Origin: Chloroherpetonaceae bacterium
Lineage (GTDB): Bacteria > Bacteroidota > Chlorobiia > Chlorobiales > Thermochlorobacteraceae
DNA: 64,000 bases
Reading direction: 5' to 3'
Assembly: GCA_025056565.1 (NCBI GenBank)
Contig: JANWWA010000011.1
Span: forward strand, 50,371-114,370
Made by a program: the position numbers and the translations under genes. The notes under the pieces were generated by a model, which was not told where the DNA came from, searched no databases, and saw only the letters and a program-made list of their open reading frames with translations. Below are positions 37,122 through 46,188 of this stretch, piece by piece (the stretch's first letter is position 1; every line of letters starts with the position of its first letter).

Positions 37122-37346
37122 TTAGCTTTTTCGTGCCCGCTCAAGCTCACGTAACAGTTCAGCTTCTCTCCTAGTATATTCTGCTTCGTCAATTTCGTCC
37201 ATTTCAAACTTAAACTGCAGCTCCATTAACTTCTCTTGAATTTTGGCCACATTGCTGGTTTCTTTCCGAACCTGCTCATCAATTGCATCAGCGATACCTT
37301 TCAGTGCTCGAAAGGGCAAAAGAAGCAAATCATCAATTAAAAACAT
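37122..37346 (-). CDS. gvpG: Gas vesicle protein GvpG
   Basis: 74 residues. FLIDDLLLLPFRALKGI at the start, followed by an acidic amphipathic helix and EYTRREAELLRELERAR, is the GvpG pattern. GvpG is a small accessory protein usually encoded between gvpF and gvpL, as here. A strong AGGAGGAG (37353-37360) lies 6 bases before the ATG, fixing the start. Confidence 0.92.
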   Translation of the reverse strand: MFLIDDLLLLPFRALKGIADAIDEQVRKETSNVAKIQEKLMELQFKFEMDEIDEAEYTRREAELLRELERARKS

Positions 37347-37358
37347 CGCTTACTCCTC

Positions 37359-38126
37359 CTATGCCGGTTTCAGTGAAAGCGAGAGCCGCACAAAATTGTA
37401 GGGTGGCACATTTCCCACATACTTGAACTTCACTTTATCCTCTAAGGCTTTGCCCAACTCTCGCACTTTTTCGTCGAAGGCTGTCTCTTGCCTCACATCG
37501 ACAAGAAAAGCTGCATTGAGTAGCATTCGATCGCCAATGAGCTTGTTCTCTACGGTTTGCAGTGCTAGCGGGCGGAGACTTGATAGAATCTCCGTACGAT
37601 ATCTTTGTTTTTCTGCTTCAAGTGCCGCTTCTACCATCTTGCCAATTTCAATGAGTGCGGCTTGCGTTGCACCGATGCGTTCAATTTCAGCCTTTTTGCG
37701 CCGAATAGGGTCGCTTTTTTCTGCAATTTCCTGAAAAATTCTCTCGTGAAAGATAGCTTTCAAACCCAGCTCCTTTTTGCCTTGCAGTTGCTCAAGCATT
37801 GCATAGAACCGTTCATACTCACGCTCTAATAGACACCTAACTTCTTCTTCACTTTCAGCGATGGTAGAAAATTGCATAGGCAGAAGCGTGTAGTAGGCTA
37901 AGAGCTCTTCTAAGATGCGCTCGTGTGTCAGCAAGTTTTCACGGGATAGTGAATATGGTTCTGTGGGTGAGGCGCTAAGGAAGATACCAATGTTGTGATG
38001 TTGCACAAGGTAAACTTCATCGCCACGCCCGCCTATCCCTTTTTTGCCAAGCGAAGTTGGCAGTCTTTCGCGCTGCTCACTTGATTGCGGAAGCAGCACG
38101 ATAGCATAAAGGTATCGCCCATTCAT
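37359..38126 (-). CDS. gvpF: Gas vesicle protein GvpF/GvpL family (first copy)
   Basis: 255 residues. It starts YLYAIVLLPQ, continues with LTHERILEELLAYYTLLPMQFSTIAES (the GvpF/L site with the Pro-x-x-Phe-x-Thr motif), and ends with VPPYNFVRLSLS (GxxPPYNF motif). It is the first gas-vesicle gene of the operon and lies 11 bases behind mtnA. Its position before gvpG fits GvpF; which of the two copies is functionally F or L is inferred only from order. Confidence 0.86.
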   Translation of the reverse strand: MNGRYLYAIVLLPQSSEQRERLPTSLGKKGIGGRGDEVYLVQHHNIGIFLSASPTEPYSLSRENLLTHERILEELLAYYTLLPMQFSTIAESEEEVRCLLEREYERFYAMLEQLQGKKELGLKAIFHERIFQEIAEKSDPIRRKKAEIERIGATQAALIEIGKMVEAALEAEKQRYRTEILSSLRPLALQTVENKLIGDRMLLNAAFLVDVRQETAFDEKVRELGKALEDKVKFKYVGNVPPYNFVRLSLSLKPA

Positions 38127-38137
38127 TGCAAAGAAAG

Positions 38138-39223
38138 TTAATCGTGATGCAAGACTTTTGTTTCAGCAGCTATTTGCGCCAGCGATGTTTTGAAATCAGG
38201 TTCTGCAACCCCTCTTTCAGTGATAATGCTTGAAATTAGCGTAGCGGGTGTGATGTCAAAGGCATAGTTCAGCACGGGCGTTTTTTGCGGTGCAACATTC
38301 CGCCCATAGATGGATGTTAGCTCCGTGCCAGCGCGTTGCTCAATCAAGATTTCTTCTCCGCACGAGAGCGTTGCGTCAAAAGTTGATAGAGGTGCTGCCA
38401 CATAAAATTTTCGCTTATGAAAAGCCGCATTTACAGCATGGGTGTAGGTGCCGATTTTGTTTGCTGTATCCCCATTTGCAGCAATGCGGTCTGCCCCTGT
38501 GATGACTAAATCAATCATTCCTTTCTGAAACAGAAAGCCTGCCGAAGAATCAGCTATCGCTTGATAGGGAATTTCCTCCTTTTCCAGCTCAAAGGTGGTG
38601 AGCCGTAAGCCTTGCAGCAACGGGCGAGTCTCAGAGACAAAGACCTTTTCTATCAGTCCCTCGAGATAGGCTTGTTTGATGACACCTAATGCTGTGCCAA
38701 TTCCGCCTGTCGCTAAGGTGCCAGTGTTGCAGTGTGTTAGCACGGTCAGGCGCCGCTGCAGAAGCTGGTGTGCAAAGTCGCGCCGCAATAGTTCTGTGCC
38801 ATGACGCGCAATTGCATCGCAGTTTTGCACTTCCTTTTGATGAATCGCTTCTGCTTCTTCCAAAATTGCTTTGGCAATCGTTGAAATGTCGCTCTGCTCA
38901 TAGACTCGGTTAAACGCTGCTCTTGCGCGCGCAGTTGCCCAGAAAAGATTCACTGCAGTTGGGCGAGCTGCATCTAACTCACTCAGTGCATGATAGAAGT
39001 ATCGCTTCAAGCCGCTTTTCTTGCCTTTGTAGGCTTGCACTGCCAGCGCTGCTGCATAAGCCGCGGCAATGCCAATCAGCGGGGCTCCGCGAATTGCTAG
39101 CGTCTTAATTGCCTCAATTACCTTTCGGTAATCCTTTGTATGAACAAACACCTCTTTCAGCGGCAAAAATCGCTGGTCTAAGTAGGTAAGCCGTTTATTT
39201 TCAAACACGATTACTTGTATCAT
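38138..39223 (-). CDS. mtnA: S-methyl-5-thioribose-1-phosphate isomerase
   Basis: 361 residues from the ATG at 39223 (MIQVIVFENKRLTYLDQR); a longer frame to 39316 is not family sequence. MtnA converts methylthioribose 1-phosphate to the ribulose form in methionine salvage. The signature IRGAPLIGIAAAYA, the THCNTGTLATGGIGTALGV block with the catalytic Cys, and the GADRIAANGDTANKIGTY motif with the catalytic Asp are present. The YGRNVAP-type C-terminus fits too. Only 11 bases separate it from gvpF, so it may head the gas-vesicle transcript. The reading-frame direction is opposite to the SirB1-type gene. Confidence 0.93.
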   Translation of the reverse strand: MIQVIVFENKRLTYLDQRFLPLKEVFVHTKDYRKVIEAIKTLAIRGAPLIGIAAAYAAALAVQAYKGKKSGLKRYFYHALSELDAARPTAVNLFWATARARAAFNRVYEQSDISTIAKAILEEAEAIHQKEVQNCDAIARHGTELLRRDFAHQLLQRRLTVLTHCNTGTLATGGIGTALGVIKQAYLEGLIEKVFVSETRPLLQGLRLTTFELEKEEIPYQAIADSSAGFLFQKGMIDLVITGADRIAANGDTANKIGTYTHAVNAAFHKRKFYVAAPLSTFDATLSCGEEILIEQRAGTELTSIYGRNVAPQKTPVLNYAFDITPATLISSIITERGVAEPDFKTSLAQIAAETKVLHHD

Positions 39224-39339
39224 GAGACTCTTGCCTTGTGCTTTGCAAGCTTTGCAACGTGCAACAGAAGCCTGCATTTTGCAAGACTTTTGGTTGCGCC
39301 CATCCCTCACACACAAATTGCCGGCTCGCCCCGTTTAGC

Positions 39340-39368
39340 TTGACCGATTTGGCACGAGATTCTAAATT
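39340..39368 (+). promoter_or_regulatory. Candidate sigma70-type promoter of the SirB1-type gene
   Basis: TTGACC (39340-39345) and TAAATT (39363-39368) have a 17-base spacer. They lie about 30 bases before the ATG at 39399. Confidence 0.4.
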
Positions 39369-39398
39369 TAGCTATTAACTTCAAACTTTGCTTGGAAT

Positions 39399-40328
39399 AT
39401 GCGTTCCCAAATCTCCGATACGAAGATTCAGGCAGCACTCTCGCTTCTTGATGACGAAGACCCGGGCGTATTCCAAACCGTGAGCAAAGAGTTGATTCGC
39501 GCTATCCAATCCGACCACCCCGACGCCTCCGAGATTATGCGCGTGATGGTGCAAAAGAAAAATGAAGCCCCAGACCGTATTTCCAGCCGCATTGAAGAGC
39601 TGATTGATGAAATTCAATTTCAAAAACTCTCGCCGCAATTTCTGCGCGGGTTTATGGATAATGCCTCGCTGGAGACATATGCATTCTTGGTGATGCAAAT
39701 TGGCTACCCAGATGTGGACTTGGAAAAGTATCGCCGAGAACTCCAACGCTTGGAGTCGCTTCTTCGCATTGAATACTTTACCTCCACGATGAGCGAGATT
39801 GACAAAATTTTTATGATGAGCGTGATTCTTTTCGAGAAGGAAGGCTACCGTGGCAACACCGCTGGCTACTATGAACCAGATAACAGCTACCTCAATCGTG
39901 TCATAGATAGAAAGTTAGGCATTCCTATCACGCTCGGGGCAATTTACCTTATCTTAGCTGAGCGTTTCCGATTACCTGTCTTTGGTGTGAATATGCCCGG
40001 ACACTTTTTGCTCAAGTATGAAACGCCGGGCGGCGAAGAGCGTTTCATTGACCCCTTTAATCAAGGTCGCATTTTAGATAAGCAAGACTGCATTCGCTTC
40101 CTGCAAAATCAAGGCTACGGCGCAGTTGACCAATACTTTTCCAAAGCCTCCTCACTTGACATTCTCGAGCGAATGCTTAACAATTTGCGCAACAGCTATC
40201 GCGAGATGGGTCATCGTCAAAAGACACAAACGATTGAGCGCTATCTTAGCCTCATCTTGGACTTTCGTGGCAAACCGCTTTTCCCACCCAGCTCATCATT
40301 CGAATCCGATGACTTGGAAGAAGCCTGA
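39399..40328 (+). CDS. SirB1/transglutaminase-like family protein
   Basis: 309 residues. The segment SYLNRVIDRKLGIPITLGAIYLILAERFRLPVFGVNMPGHFLLKYE carries the SirB1 signature (P-x-T-L-x-x-x-Y and G-x-N-x-P-G-H-F-L). FIDPFNQG and RMLNNLRNSYREMG close the domain. The N-terminal 110 residues are helical. These proteins have a transglutaminase-like fold; the usual catalytic Cys is not obvious, so enzymatic activity is doubtful. The function in bacteria is unknown. The gene has its own promoter and stands alone between mtnA and a small secreted protein. Confidence 0.85.
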   Translation: MRSQISDTKIQAALSLLDDEDPGVFQTVSKELIRAIQSDHPDASEIMRVMVQKKNEAPDRISSRIEELIDEIQFQKLSPQFLRGFMDNASLETYAFLVMQIGYPDVDLEKYRRELQRLESLLRIEYFTSTMSEIDKIFMMSVILFEKEGYRGNTAGYYEPDNSYLNRVIDRKLGIPITLGAIYLILAERFRLPVFGVNMPGHFLLKYETPGGEERFIDPFNQGRILDKQDCIRFLQNQGYGAVDQYFSKASSLDILERMLNNLRNSYREMGHRQKTQTIERYLSLILDFRGKPLFPPSSSFESDDLEEA

Positions 40329-40380
40329 CGTTCTGTGCTAGTGATGGTATTTGCAACAGCCTCAGCGGCTCGCACTTTAT

Positions 40381-40842
40381 TCAGCGTTTGCTAATTAGTG
40401 GTTCCATCACGCGCGGGTGATACTTTTTGATGCCTGTATGGTAGGTTACAATGAGGGCATCGTCTATCAGGCGAGCGGTGCAAGGTTTGCCTTTGAGCTT
40501 AAAGCGCAGTTCGTCGCTGCTTAGCACTTCTAAATCGGTCAGTGCAAAGCGGTAGTTATAGTCTCCTTCGCCACGCGCCACACCTTTCAGCACTCCCTTC
40601 TTCGAAAAGTAGAACTCAAAGTATTCCCCGTCTGGATTGCGAATGAACTTACCGACAAACGGTGCGGCTTGTTTGCGATGCCATTCGAGCGCTTCTTTCT
40701 GCTGTTTCCACTTTGGCACTTTTGCGCTCGCTGCAGCTTTCAAAACCGCTCGTGGCGATTTTGAAATTGGTTTTTCCGTTGCGCTACTTTGCTCTGGTCG
40801 CACTGCACACCAGAGCACAAGCACTAACGCAGCGTATCTCAT
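40381..40842 (-). CDS. Small secreted protein of unknown function
   Basis: 153 residues. A signal peptide of about 21 residues (ALVLVLWCAVRPEQSSA) precedes a basic, Lys-rich linker. The folded part starts near residue 63 with VGKFIRNPDGEYFEFYFSKKG and shows alternating beta strands. No lipobox is seen. I recognise no family. It is the gene directly downstream of the PIG-L deacetylase on the same strand (46-base gap), so the two are plausibly co-transcribed. Confidence 0.6.
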   Translation of the reverse strand: MRYAALVLVLWCAVRPEQSSATEKPISKSPRAVLKAAASAKVPKWKQQKEALEWHRKQAAPFVGKFIRNPDGEYFEFYFSKKGVLKGVARGEGDYNYRFALTDLEVLSSDELRFKLKGKPCTARLIDDALIVTYHTGIKKYHPRVMEPLISKR

Positions 40843-40888
40843 CTCACTACGGGTTGGTTATGGCAAAAAACGCCCGCTTTTATACGCT

Positions 40889-42850
40889 TTATTTTGCGCG
40901 AGGTTGCGAGATAAGATTTGAAAAGAGCTTCAGTGCCCCTGTGTGCAAGCGTTTCAGCTGTCGGTATAGCGCAAGTGACACATAGGTGTAGGTACCTTTA
41001 CCGACCTTTGCTGTGAGCATTGAAGTGGGCGGTTGCGCTTCACCTTCATCGCTCATTGCAAGTAGGCGTTCATACTGTGGTGCTGTCTTCGTGGTATCAT
41101 CTGCAGGTAGGTAGAGACTGCGTTCTTGAATCCAGTCATTCCAGTCGCTCTGGTCAATTTTATTCGGCACATTCAGCAATGGATGCTTTGGGCGCAGTAC
41201 CGTTACTTTTGCGTCTTCTTCTACCACGCGCTCCATTGTGAGTTCAATCGGATATGGGGCAAGCAGACGCTTATTTGGATTCCAGTCTTGCGGCTTATTG
41301 TAGAACGCAACGATATGTCCACCTTGCTCTACGAATTCAAAGAGCTTTTTTGAGTGCGCAAGCACATCTCGCCTATACTCGCCTGCACGCATATCTACTA
41401 GAATGGTGCTGAACGTGCGCAGGTCTTTTGTGGCTAGTTCTGTTGAGTCCAATCGCTCAAACTTGACGCCCAGCGCTGCAAGTGTCTCTTCCATCGTGTT
41501 GTCATATGTGCGCACCAGTCCCACTCGCACGGTGCGCGCCACTTTCACTTCGACAGGTTTTAGCTCTACGTGCTGAACCGCTTTGGCAAGCTGCAAGGCT
41601 TCAGCTTCTACGCCAATTGGTCTTGCCTCGAAGGTTAGTTGTTCTGCCGTGAGTGAATCAAAAGGTGAGCTTTTTTCCAGTGCAATGCTTAGTGTATCCA
41701 CAAGGCGCGTGGTGGTTTTGTCTTTGAAGAGATAATCTTTTCGCAAGAGTGTTTCACTGCCCCTTCTCACACTCAGCACTACTGGCAGAATTTTGCCGAC
41801 TGTGCTTTCCATTACCACTACGAAGCGTCGCACATATTTTGCAGGCTCTTTTTTCTGGAACTCAGCGGGTGTCGCACGCACTTTTGCTACGCTTGCTGGC
41901 GAGACAAACAGTGAGAGTTTTGGCGCATCTACAAACTCTTTCACAACTTCTATGCGGCGCACTTCTGGCACGATGCCTGCAAAAAAGTCTGTTGTGTCCA
42001 GTGCAAATGATTTAGCTGCACGCCAGAGTGCGTATCGACGCGGCTGAAAGAAAAAGCGCAGTGCACCGCTCTGCACCAGCTTATCCATTCCTTGTGAGCG
42101 ATGTCTCGCAAGTGAGCGCGCTGCGATGTCAGCAATGCGTTCCCCTTCCGGTGTGGTTGCACTGATGTCAATGCGGACGATAGAGTCTTGACCGACAGGC
42201 GACTCACGAAAAATGCGCACAAACATTTTCTTCACCTGCCATGGCATCGCTCCCAGTGCAACATGCTCAGGACAGTATGCGCTGTCTGCCGCTTTCTCAA
42301 ACGCCTCATAGAGCGAAATACCCACAGCTTGGTGATGCCCATGCTGACGATTTGGCGGCGTCGTAATAGTGTCGTGATTGGTTATCACTACATCGGGCTG
42401 CAGCTTGCGAATTAGATAGACCAGTTTCTGCAAGACTGCTTCTTTGCCTCCCCATTTTGCGAAGGTCTCTTTAGCGGTTTTGGAATAGCCAAAGTCATGA
42501 AAACCTAAGAAGATGGGGGTTACGCCCAGAATCTCTGCAGCTTCACGGGTCTCTTGCGTGCGAATGTTGCCCAGCTCTTCGTAGAGCGCCGAGCCAATTT
42601 CGTTTTGACCGCCTTCGCCACGTGTAAAGAACACATTATAGACGCGAACAGGTTTGCCGTAGAACTTAGCGTAATAAGCCAGCGTGGCGCCGTCTTCATC
42701 ATCAGGGTGTGCGGCTAATCCTATCAAAACATAGTGGGCTGAATCGGTGCTGGTTTGTGCGGCTTTTGCGTATCCAGTTGGTTGCACAACCAGATGCTGT
42801 AGCAGTGCAAGGCTAAGCAAGATGTTACATCTTAACCAGCGAGACGACAT
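40889..42850 (-). CDS. Secreted PIG-L family (LmbE-like) deacetylase with C-terminal extension
   Basis: 653 residues from the ATG at 42850. A signal-peptide-like segment precedes the PIG-L domain. The zinc motif AHPDDE is at about 47-52, with the second metal motif HGHHQ at about 170-174. The N-terminal third is the catalytic domain, which in this family removes an acetyl group from N-acetylglucosamine-type substrates. The C-terminal 450 residues are beta-rich, with a ThuA/GATase-like stretch ([24 protein letters not shown], then [11 protein letters not shown]). The start overlaps the end of apt by 26 bases, so the genes are coupled. The substrate is unknown. Confidence 0.85.
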   Translation of the reverse strand: MSSRWLRCNILLSLALLQHLVVQPTGYAKAAQTSTDSAHYVLIGLAAHPDDEDGATLAYYAKFYGKPVRVYNVFFTRGEGGQNEIGSALYEELGNIRTQETREAAEILGVTPIFLGFHDFGYSKTAKETFAKWGGKEAVLQKLVYLIRKLQPDVVITNHDTITTPPNRQHGHHQAVGISLYEAFEKAADSAYCPEHVALGAMPWQVKKMFVRIFRESPVGQDSIVRIDISATTPEGERIADIAARSLARHRSQGMDKLVQSGALRFFFQPRRYALWRAAKSFALDTTDFFAGIVPEVRRIEVVKEFVDAPKLSLFVSPASVAKVRATPAEFQKKEPAKYVRRFVVVMESTVGKILPVVLSVRRGSETLLRKDYLFKDKTTTRLVDTLSIALEKSSPFDSLTAEQLTFEARPIGVEAEALQLAKAVQHVELKPVEVKVARTVRVGLVRTYDNTMEETLAALGVKFERLDSTELATKDLRTFSTILVDMRAGEYRRDVLAHSKKLFEFVEQGGHIVAFYNKPQDWNPNKRLLAPYPIELTMERVVEEDAKVTVLRPKHPLLNVPNKIDQSDWNDWIQERSLYLPADDTTKTAPQYERLLAMSDEGEAQPPTSMLTAKVGKGTYTYVSLALYRQLKRLHTGALKLFSNLISQPRAK

Positions 42851-43409
42851 CGTAGCCGCCAAGTTTGGAGCGTCCATTTAGAAAACCCAGCTCAATGAGG
42901 AAACATAGTCCTGCTACCTTGCCCCCAACTTTTTCAACCAAGCGACACGCAGCTCCCGCTGTGCCACCTGTTGCCAAAAGGTCATCATGCAACAGCACGC
43001 GCTCACCTTTGCGAATGGCATCAGTGTGGATTTCCAGTGCATCTGTGCCGTATTCTAACACGTATTCCTCTCGGATTTTCTCGGCAGGTAACTTATTTGG
43101 CTTTCGCACAGGCACAAAGCCTGCGCCCAGCTTATACGCCAATGCCGCTCCAAAAATAAATCCTCTGGATTCAATAGAGACTACCTTATCAATTCTTCTG
43201 CCTGCATACAGCTCAGCTAATACATCTACCGTCTCACCAAAGAGCTTCTTTTCTTTGAGCACGGTTGTAATATCTTTGAACATAATGCCTTGCTTGGGGA
43301 AGTCTGGCACAGTGCGGATTTTCTTTTCAAAACGCCTCGCAAAAGCTTGAAGTCGCCTTTGCATCTCAGGGCTGACCGCTGCCAGCACCTCAGTTTGTTT
43401 TTTTGGCAT
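42825..43409 (-). CDS. apt: Adenine phosphoribosyltransferase
   Basis: 194 residues from the ATG at 43409. It salvages adenine to AMP with PRPP. The family phrases [49 protein letters not shown] and the PRPP-binding loop [16 protein letters not shown] are complete. Length is slightly over the usual 170-180 because of a short N-terminal extension. The gene is upstream of the PIG-L deacetylase, whose start lies inside the apt 3' end. Confidence 0.95.
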   Translation of the reverse strand: MPKKQTEVLAAVSPEMQRRLQAFARRFEKKIRTVPDFPKQGIMFKDITTVLKEKKLFGETVDVLAELYAGRRIDKVVSIESRGFIFGAALAYKLGAGFVPVRKPNKLPAEKIREEYVLEYGTDALEIHTDAIRKGERVLLHDDLLATGGTAGAACRLVEKVGGKVAGLCFLIELGFLNGRSKLGGYDVVSLVKM

Positions 43410-43548
43410 AGTCAGTGCGATGTGGATTTTTTGCAGGTGCAGTATAAGAAAAGTTCGCTTTGGCTTCAAGCTATCTTGCTGCTTCTGGGTGTCTCTGGGA
43501 GGCGCGTCTTATTTCTCTGACAAGAGAGAGACCAGACACACCTGCATT

Positions 43549-44721
43549 TTACAGCCTATCTTTGGCTTCCGCATTGCGCAACTTGAATGCGTAGAAGACC
43601 GCTGTGCCTGCAATAAGCCCGACTAAGAATCCGAATGGCAAGCCGATAGCCGCAAATGCCACGATTGCAAGCACCGTTGTATGAGTTGCTGTGTAAGAAT
43701 GCGTGTGAACTAATCCGAACAGTGCAACGGCTTCGAAGAGCAATACGACGCCAAGTATAGGGAGTGGAAATGCCCGTAAAAGCATTTCAAAGCACTCTGC
43801 AAAGAATAGTCCCCAAATCAGGTAGAATGAGCCATAGAGCACCACCGAGCCACCTGTGCGTGCCCCAAACGCATAATGCCCTGCCAGTCCGCCTGCTCCG
43901 TGGCAAGTTGGCACACCTGACAAAAACGGTGCGATGAGATTCATTATGGAGTATGTCAGCCCAATGCGCTTAACCGTTAAGGCTTTTTCAGGAAAAAGGT
44001 CTCTTGCAATTTGCTCTGTCGCCAAAATGGAGTTGCCTATGGACAATGCAATCTGCGGCAGAGCCAGCACGACAAAACCTTGCTCTATGTCGCTCCATGT
44101 CGGTGCATGCCATTTTGGTAGGTTTAGCGATGGTTCTAAGGCGTGCAACCACAACCGCTGCGAATCTGGCGCTACTGTGAGCGCATATCCGACGCCTAGT
44201 GCCATCACAACCAGCGCTGCTGGCAAACGCCGTCGCTGCAAGGCAAGAATGAGTACAAAGCTCAGGAGCGCCAGTGCATATCCTGCTGCACCGCTGGGAC
44301 TAATGTAGTCTTTTAGCGCTAGCAAACCTAACTGCAAGGCTAACCCAAGCTGCAGTCCTCTCACCACAACTTGCGGCACGAGCTGTGCCAGCTTTTCCAG
44401 TAACCCTGTTAGCGACAACACCAGCATCAACAGCCCAACGGCTATTCCACCCCCATAGAGCACATCAGCACTTAGTTTTTGCGAAATCACCAGCGTTGCC
44501 ATGGCTTTGAGAGGCTGGACAGGCATAGGCATCTTGTAGAGTACACCAGTTAGCACTTGCATCAGCCCGAAGACAATGAGTGTGCTGGCTGCGTCCAGTT
44601 GTGCAGCTATGGTCATTCCAGCCAGCAGTGGGAGGTCTGTGCCAATGTCGCCAAATGCGCCATTCCATTCGTTGCGGTCGAAGCGAAGGGCTTTGACTGC
44701 AGTTGTGCGTGGCTCGAGCAT
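43549..44721 (-). CDS. MOT1-type molybdate/sulfate transporter
   Basis: 390 residues, with about ten hydrophobic segments. The block NEWNGAFGDIGTDLPLLAGM near the start, KMPMPVQPLKAMA, and PTCHGAGGLAGHYAFGARTGG are the two half-helix motifs typical of the MOT1 branch of the SulP superfamily, which lacks the STAS domain. MOT1 transporters take up molybdate. The gene stands next to moaA on the same strand, 32 bases downstream, and close to moaD and moaE, supporting molybdenum as the substrate. Confidence 0.87.
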   Translation of the reverse strand: MLEPRTTAVKALRFDRNEWNGAFGDIGTDLPLLAGMTIAAQLDAASTLIVFGLMQVLTGVLYKMPMPVQPLKAMATLVISQKLSADVLYGGGIAVGLLMLVLSLTGLLEKLAQLVPQVVVRGLQLGLALQLGLLALKDYISPSGAAGYALALLSFVLILALQRRRLPAALVVMALGVGYALTVAPDSQRLWLHALEPSLNLPKWHAPTWSDIEQGFVVLALPQIALSIGNSILATEQIARDLFPEKALTVKRIGLTYSIMNLIAPFLSGVPTCHGAGGLAGHYAFGARTGGSVVLYGSFYLIWGLFFAECFEMLLRAFPLPILGVVLLFEAVALFGLVHTHSYTATHTTVLAIVAFAAIGLPFGFLVGLIAGTAVFYAFKLRNAEAKDRL

Positions 44722-44753
44722 CGTGCGCCAGCTTTGGGTTTCTACAGGTTGTG

Positions 44754-45800
44754 TTATCCACCGATTGTGGACATTGATTCTCTGACAGGAATATGTCCAA
44801 TTCGGTTCGCTTCGGCTTCGTAGCCATCTTTATAGCGCTCGCTGACAGCTTTGCGAATTAGTGCTTCCAGCTCTATGTTGCTTGCGCCCTGTCGCATCGG
44901 CGTTTTAATGTCGTAGCCACGATTGTCGTAGAGGCAAGTATGAATTTCACCTTTTGGAGTTAGGCGTAAGCGGTTACATGTGCCGCAAAAGGTGCGTGAA
45001 TATGCTGCAATGATGCCTACTGTGCCCAAGTGCCCTTCAATCGCATAATTCATTGAAGTTGAAAAGGGTGCATCAGGCAGTTTGGAGAGACTTGGGAACG
45101 CCTCCTTCAGCACAGCCAGAATTTTCGCATAGTTCCAAGTCAGCACCGGTGTCTCTTTGCCAGTGCCATTGAATGGCATTTCCTCAATGAAGCGCACGGA
45201 GACGGGGTAGTCACGCGACAGTAAGGCCAGTGGCACGATTTCATCCGTATTGACCCCTTCGGTGACTACTACATTGATTTTGGTTGGAATCTCGTACTCG
45301 AGCAGGGCATAGAAGGTCTTCATCACATTTTCAAATTCATCGCGTCGCGTGATGGTCTTGAAGCGTTCTCGGCGAAGCGTATCCAAGCTCAGATTAATCG
45401 ATGAGATGCCAATGCGTTTGAGGTCTCTCACGAATGGGGCGGTCAGCACACCATTTGTGGTGATGCTGATTTCTTCTATACCTGAGACGGCTGCCAGTTC
45501 TTCTAGAAAATCAATCAGCCCAGTCCGCACAAACGGTTCGCCACCTGTAATGCGAAACTTACAAATTCCAAGCGACGCAAAGAGTCGGGCTAAGCGCAGC
45601 AGTTCGGCGTAAGAGAGCGTCTCACTCTGAGGTAGAAAGTCAATACCTCCAGCAGGCATACAGTACAGACATCGCAGGTTACAGCGGTCGGTTACGGACA
45701 TTCGAATGTAGGTAATCGGTCGCCCATGATTGTCTATCAAGGTTGCAGTGGGTTGAGCATTTTGAGTGTCAGTTTCTGCTTCGGCGACAAGGTTTCGCAT
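44754..45800 (-). CDS. moaA: GTP 3',8-cyclase MoaA (molybdenum cofactor biosynthesis)
   Basis: 348 residues. The radical-SAM motif is DRCNLRCLYCMPAGG, after RMSVT; the SAM-binding GGEPFVR motif follows. The second iron-sulfur cluster motif is CGTCNRLRLTPKGEIHTCLY, and the C-terminal Gly-Gly is present. MoaA converts GTP to the cyclic intermediate that MoaC makes into cyclic pyranopterin monophosphate; moaC is not in the window. The gene is divergent from moaD, with an ATG at 45800. Confidence 0.95.
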   Translation of the reverse strand: MRNLVAEAETDTQNAQPTATLIDNHGRPITYIRMSVTDRCNLRCLYCMPAGGIDFLPQSETLSYAELLRLARLFASLGICKFRITGGEPFVRTGLIDFLEELAAVSGIEEISITTNGVLTAPFVRDLKRIGISSINLSLDTLRRERFKTITRRDEFENVMKTFYALLEYEIPTKINVVVTEGVNTDEIVPLALLSRDYPVSVRFIEEMPFNGTGKETPVLTWNYAKILAVLKEAFPSLSKLPDAPFSTSMNYAIEGHLGTVGIIAAYSRTFCGTCNRLRLTPKGEIHTCLYDNRGYDIKTPMRQGASNIELEALIRKAVSERYKDGYEAEANRIGHIPVRESMSTIGG

Positions 45801-45890
45801 ACCTCTTTGCGGCGTTATTCATTGGGTAATAGCGTAAAAACTTAAAATGTGCTCAAACCGTTTTTGCTAGCAAAGAAACGTGAAATTGCC

Positions 45891-46133
45891 ATGGAACTAA
45901 TCGTCCATTTCTTTGCGGCGGGTCGCGACATTGTGGGTGCGTCCTCACTACACATCACGCTACCTGAGCCCGTTACGGCGCAAGCTCTCTTGGACTACTT
46001 GAAGGCACGCTATCCGCAGTTTGCTCAGTTGCGTTCGCTCTCTGTGGCGGTCAATGAAGACTATGCGTCGCCTCAGCAAATTTTGCAAGAAACCGATGAA
46101 ATTGCGATAATTCCACCTGTTTGCGGGGGCTAA
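45891..46133 (+). CDS. moaD: Molybdopterin synthase sulfur carrier subunit MoaD
   Basis: 80 residues from the ATG at 45891, a normal MoaD length; the frame is open to 45849 but the extra residues are not family sequence. The ubiquitin-like fold pattern is clear (LIVHFFAAGRDIVG, SVAVNEDYA, TDEIAIIPPVCGG), and the C-terminal Gly-Gly that receives sulfur is present. MoaD with MoaE makes the dithiolene of molybdopterin. Here the moaE gene is separated from it by a histidine kinase gene. Confidence 0.92.
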   Translation: MELIVHFFAAGRDIVGASSLHITLPEPVTAQALLDYLKARYPQFAQLRSLSVAVNEDYASPQQILQETDEIAIIPPVCGG

Positions 46134-46188
46134 CGCCTCAGCCAGTCTGCTGCACAGACATTGCAGGTTTTCACATGCGCTTTTTTTG

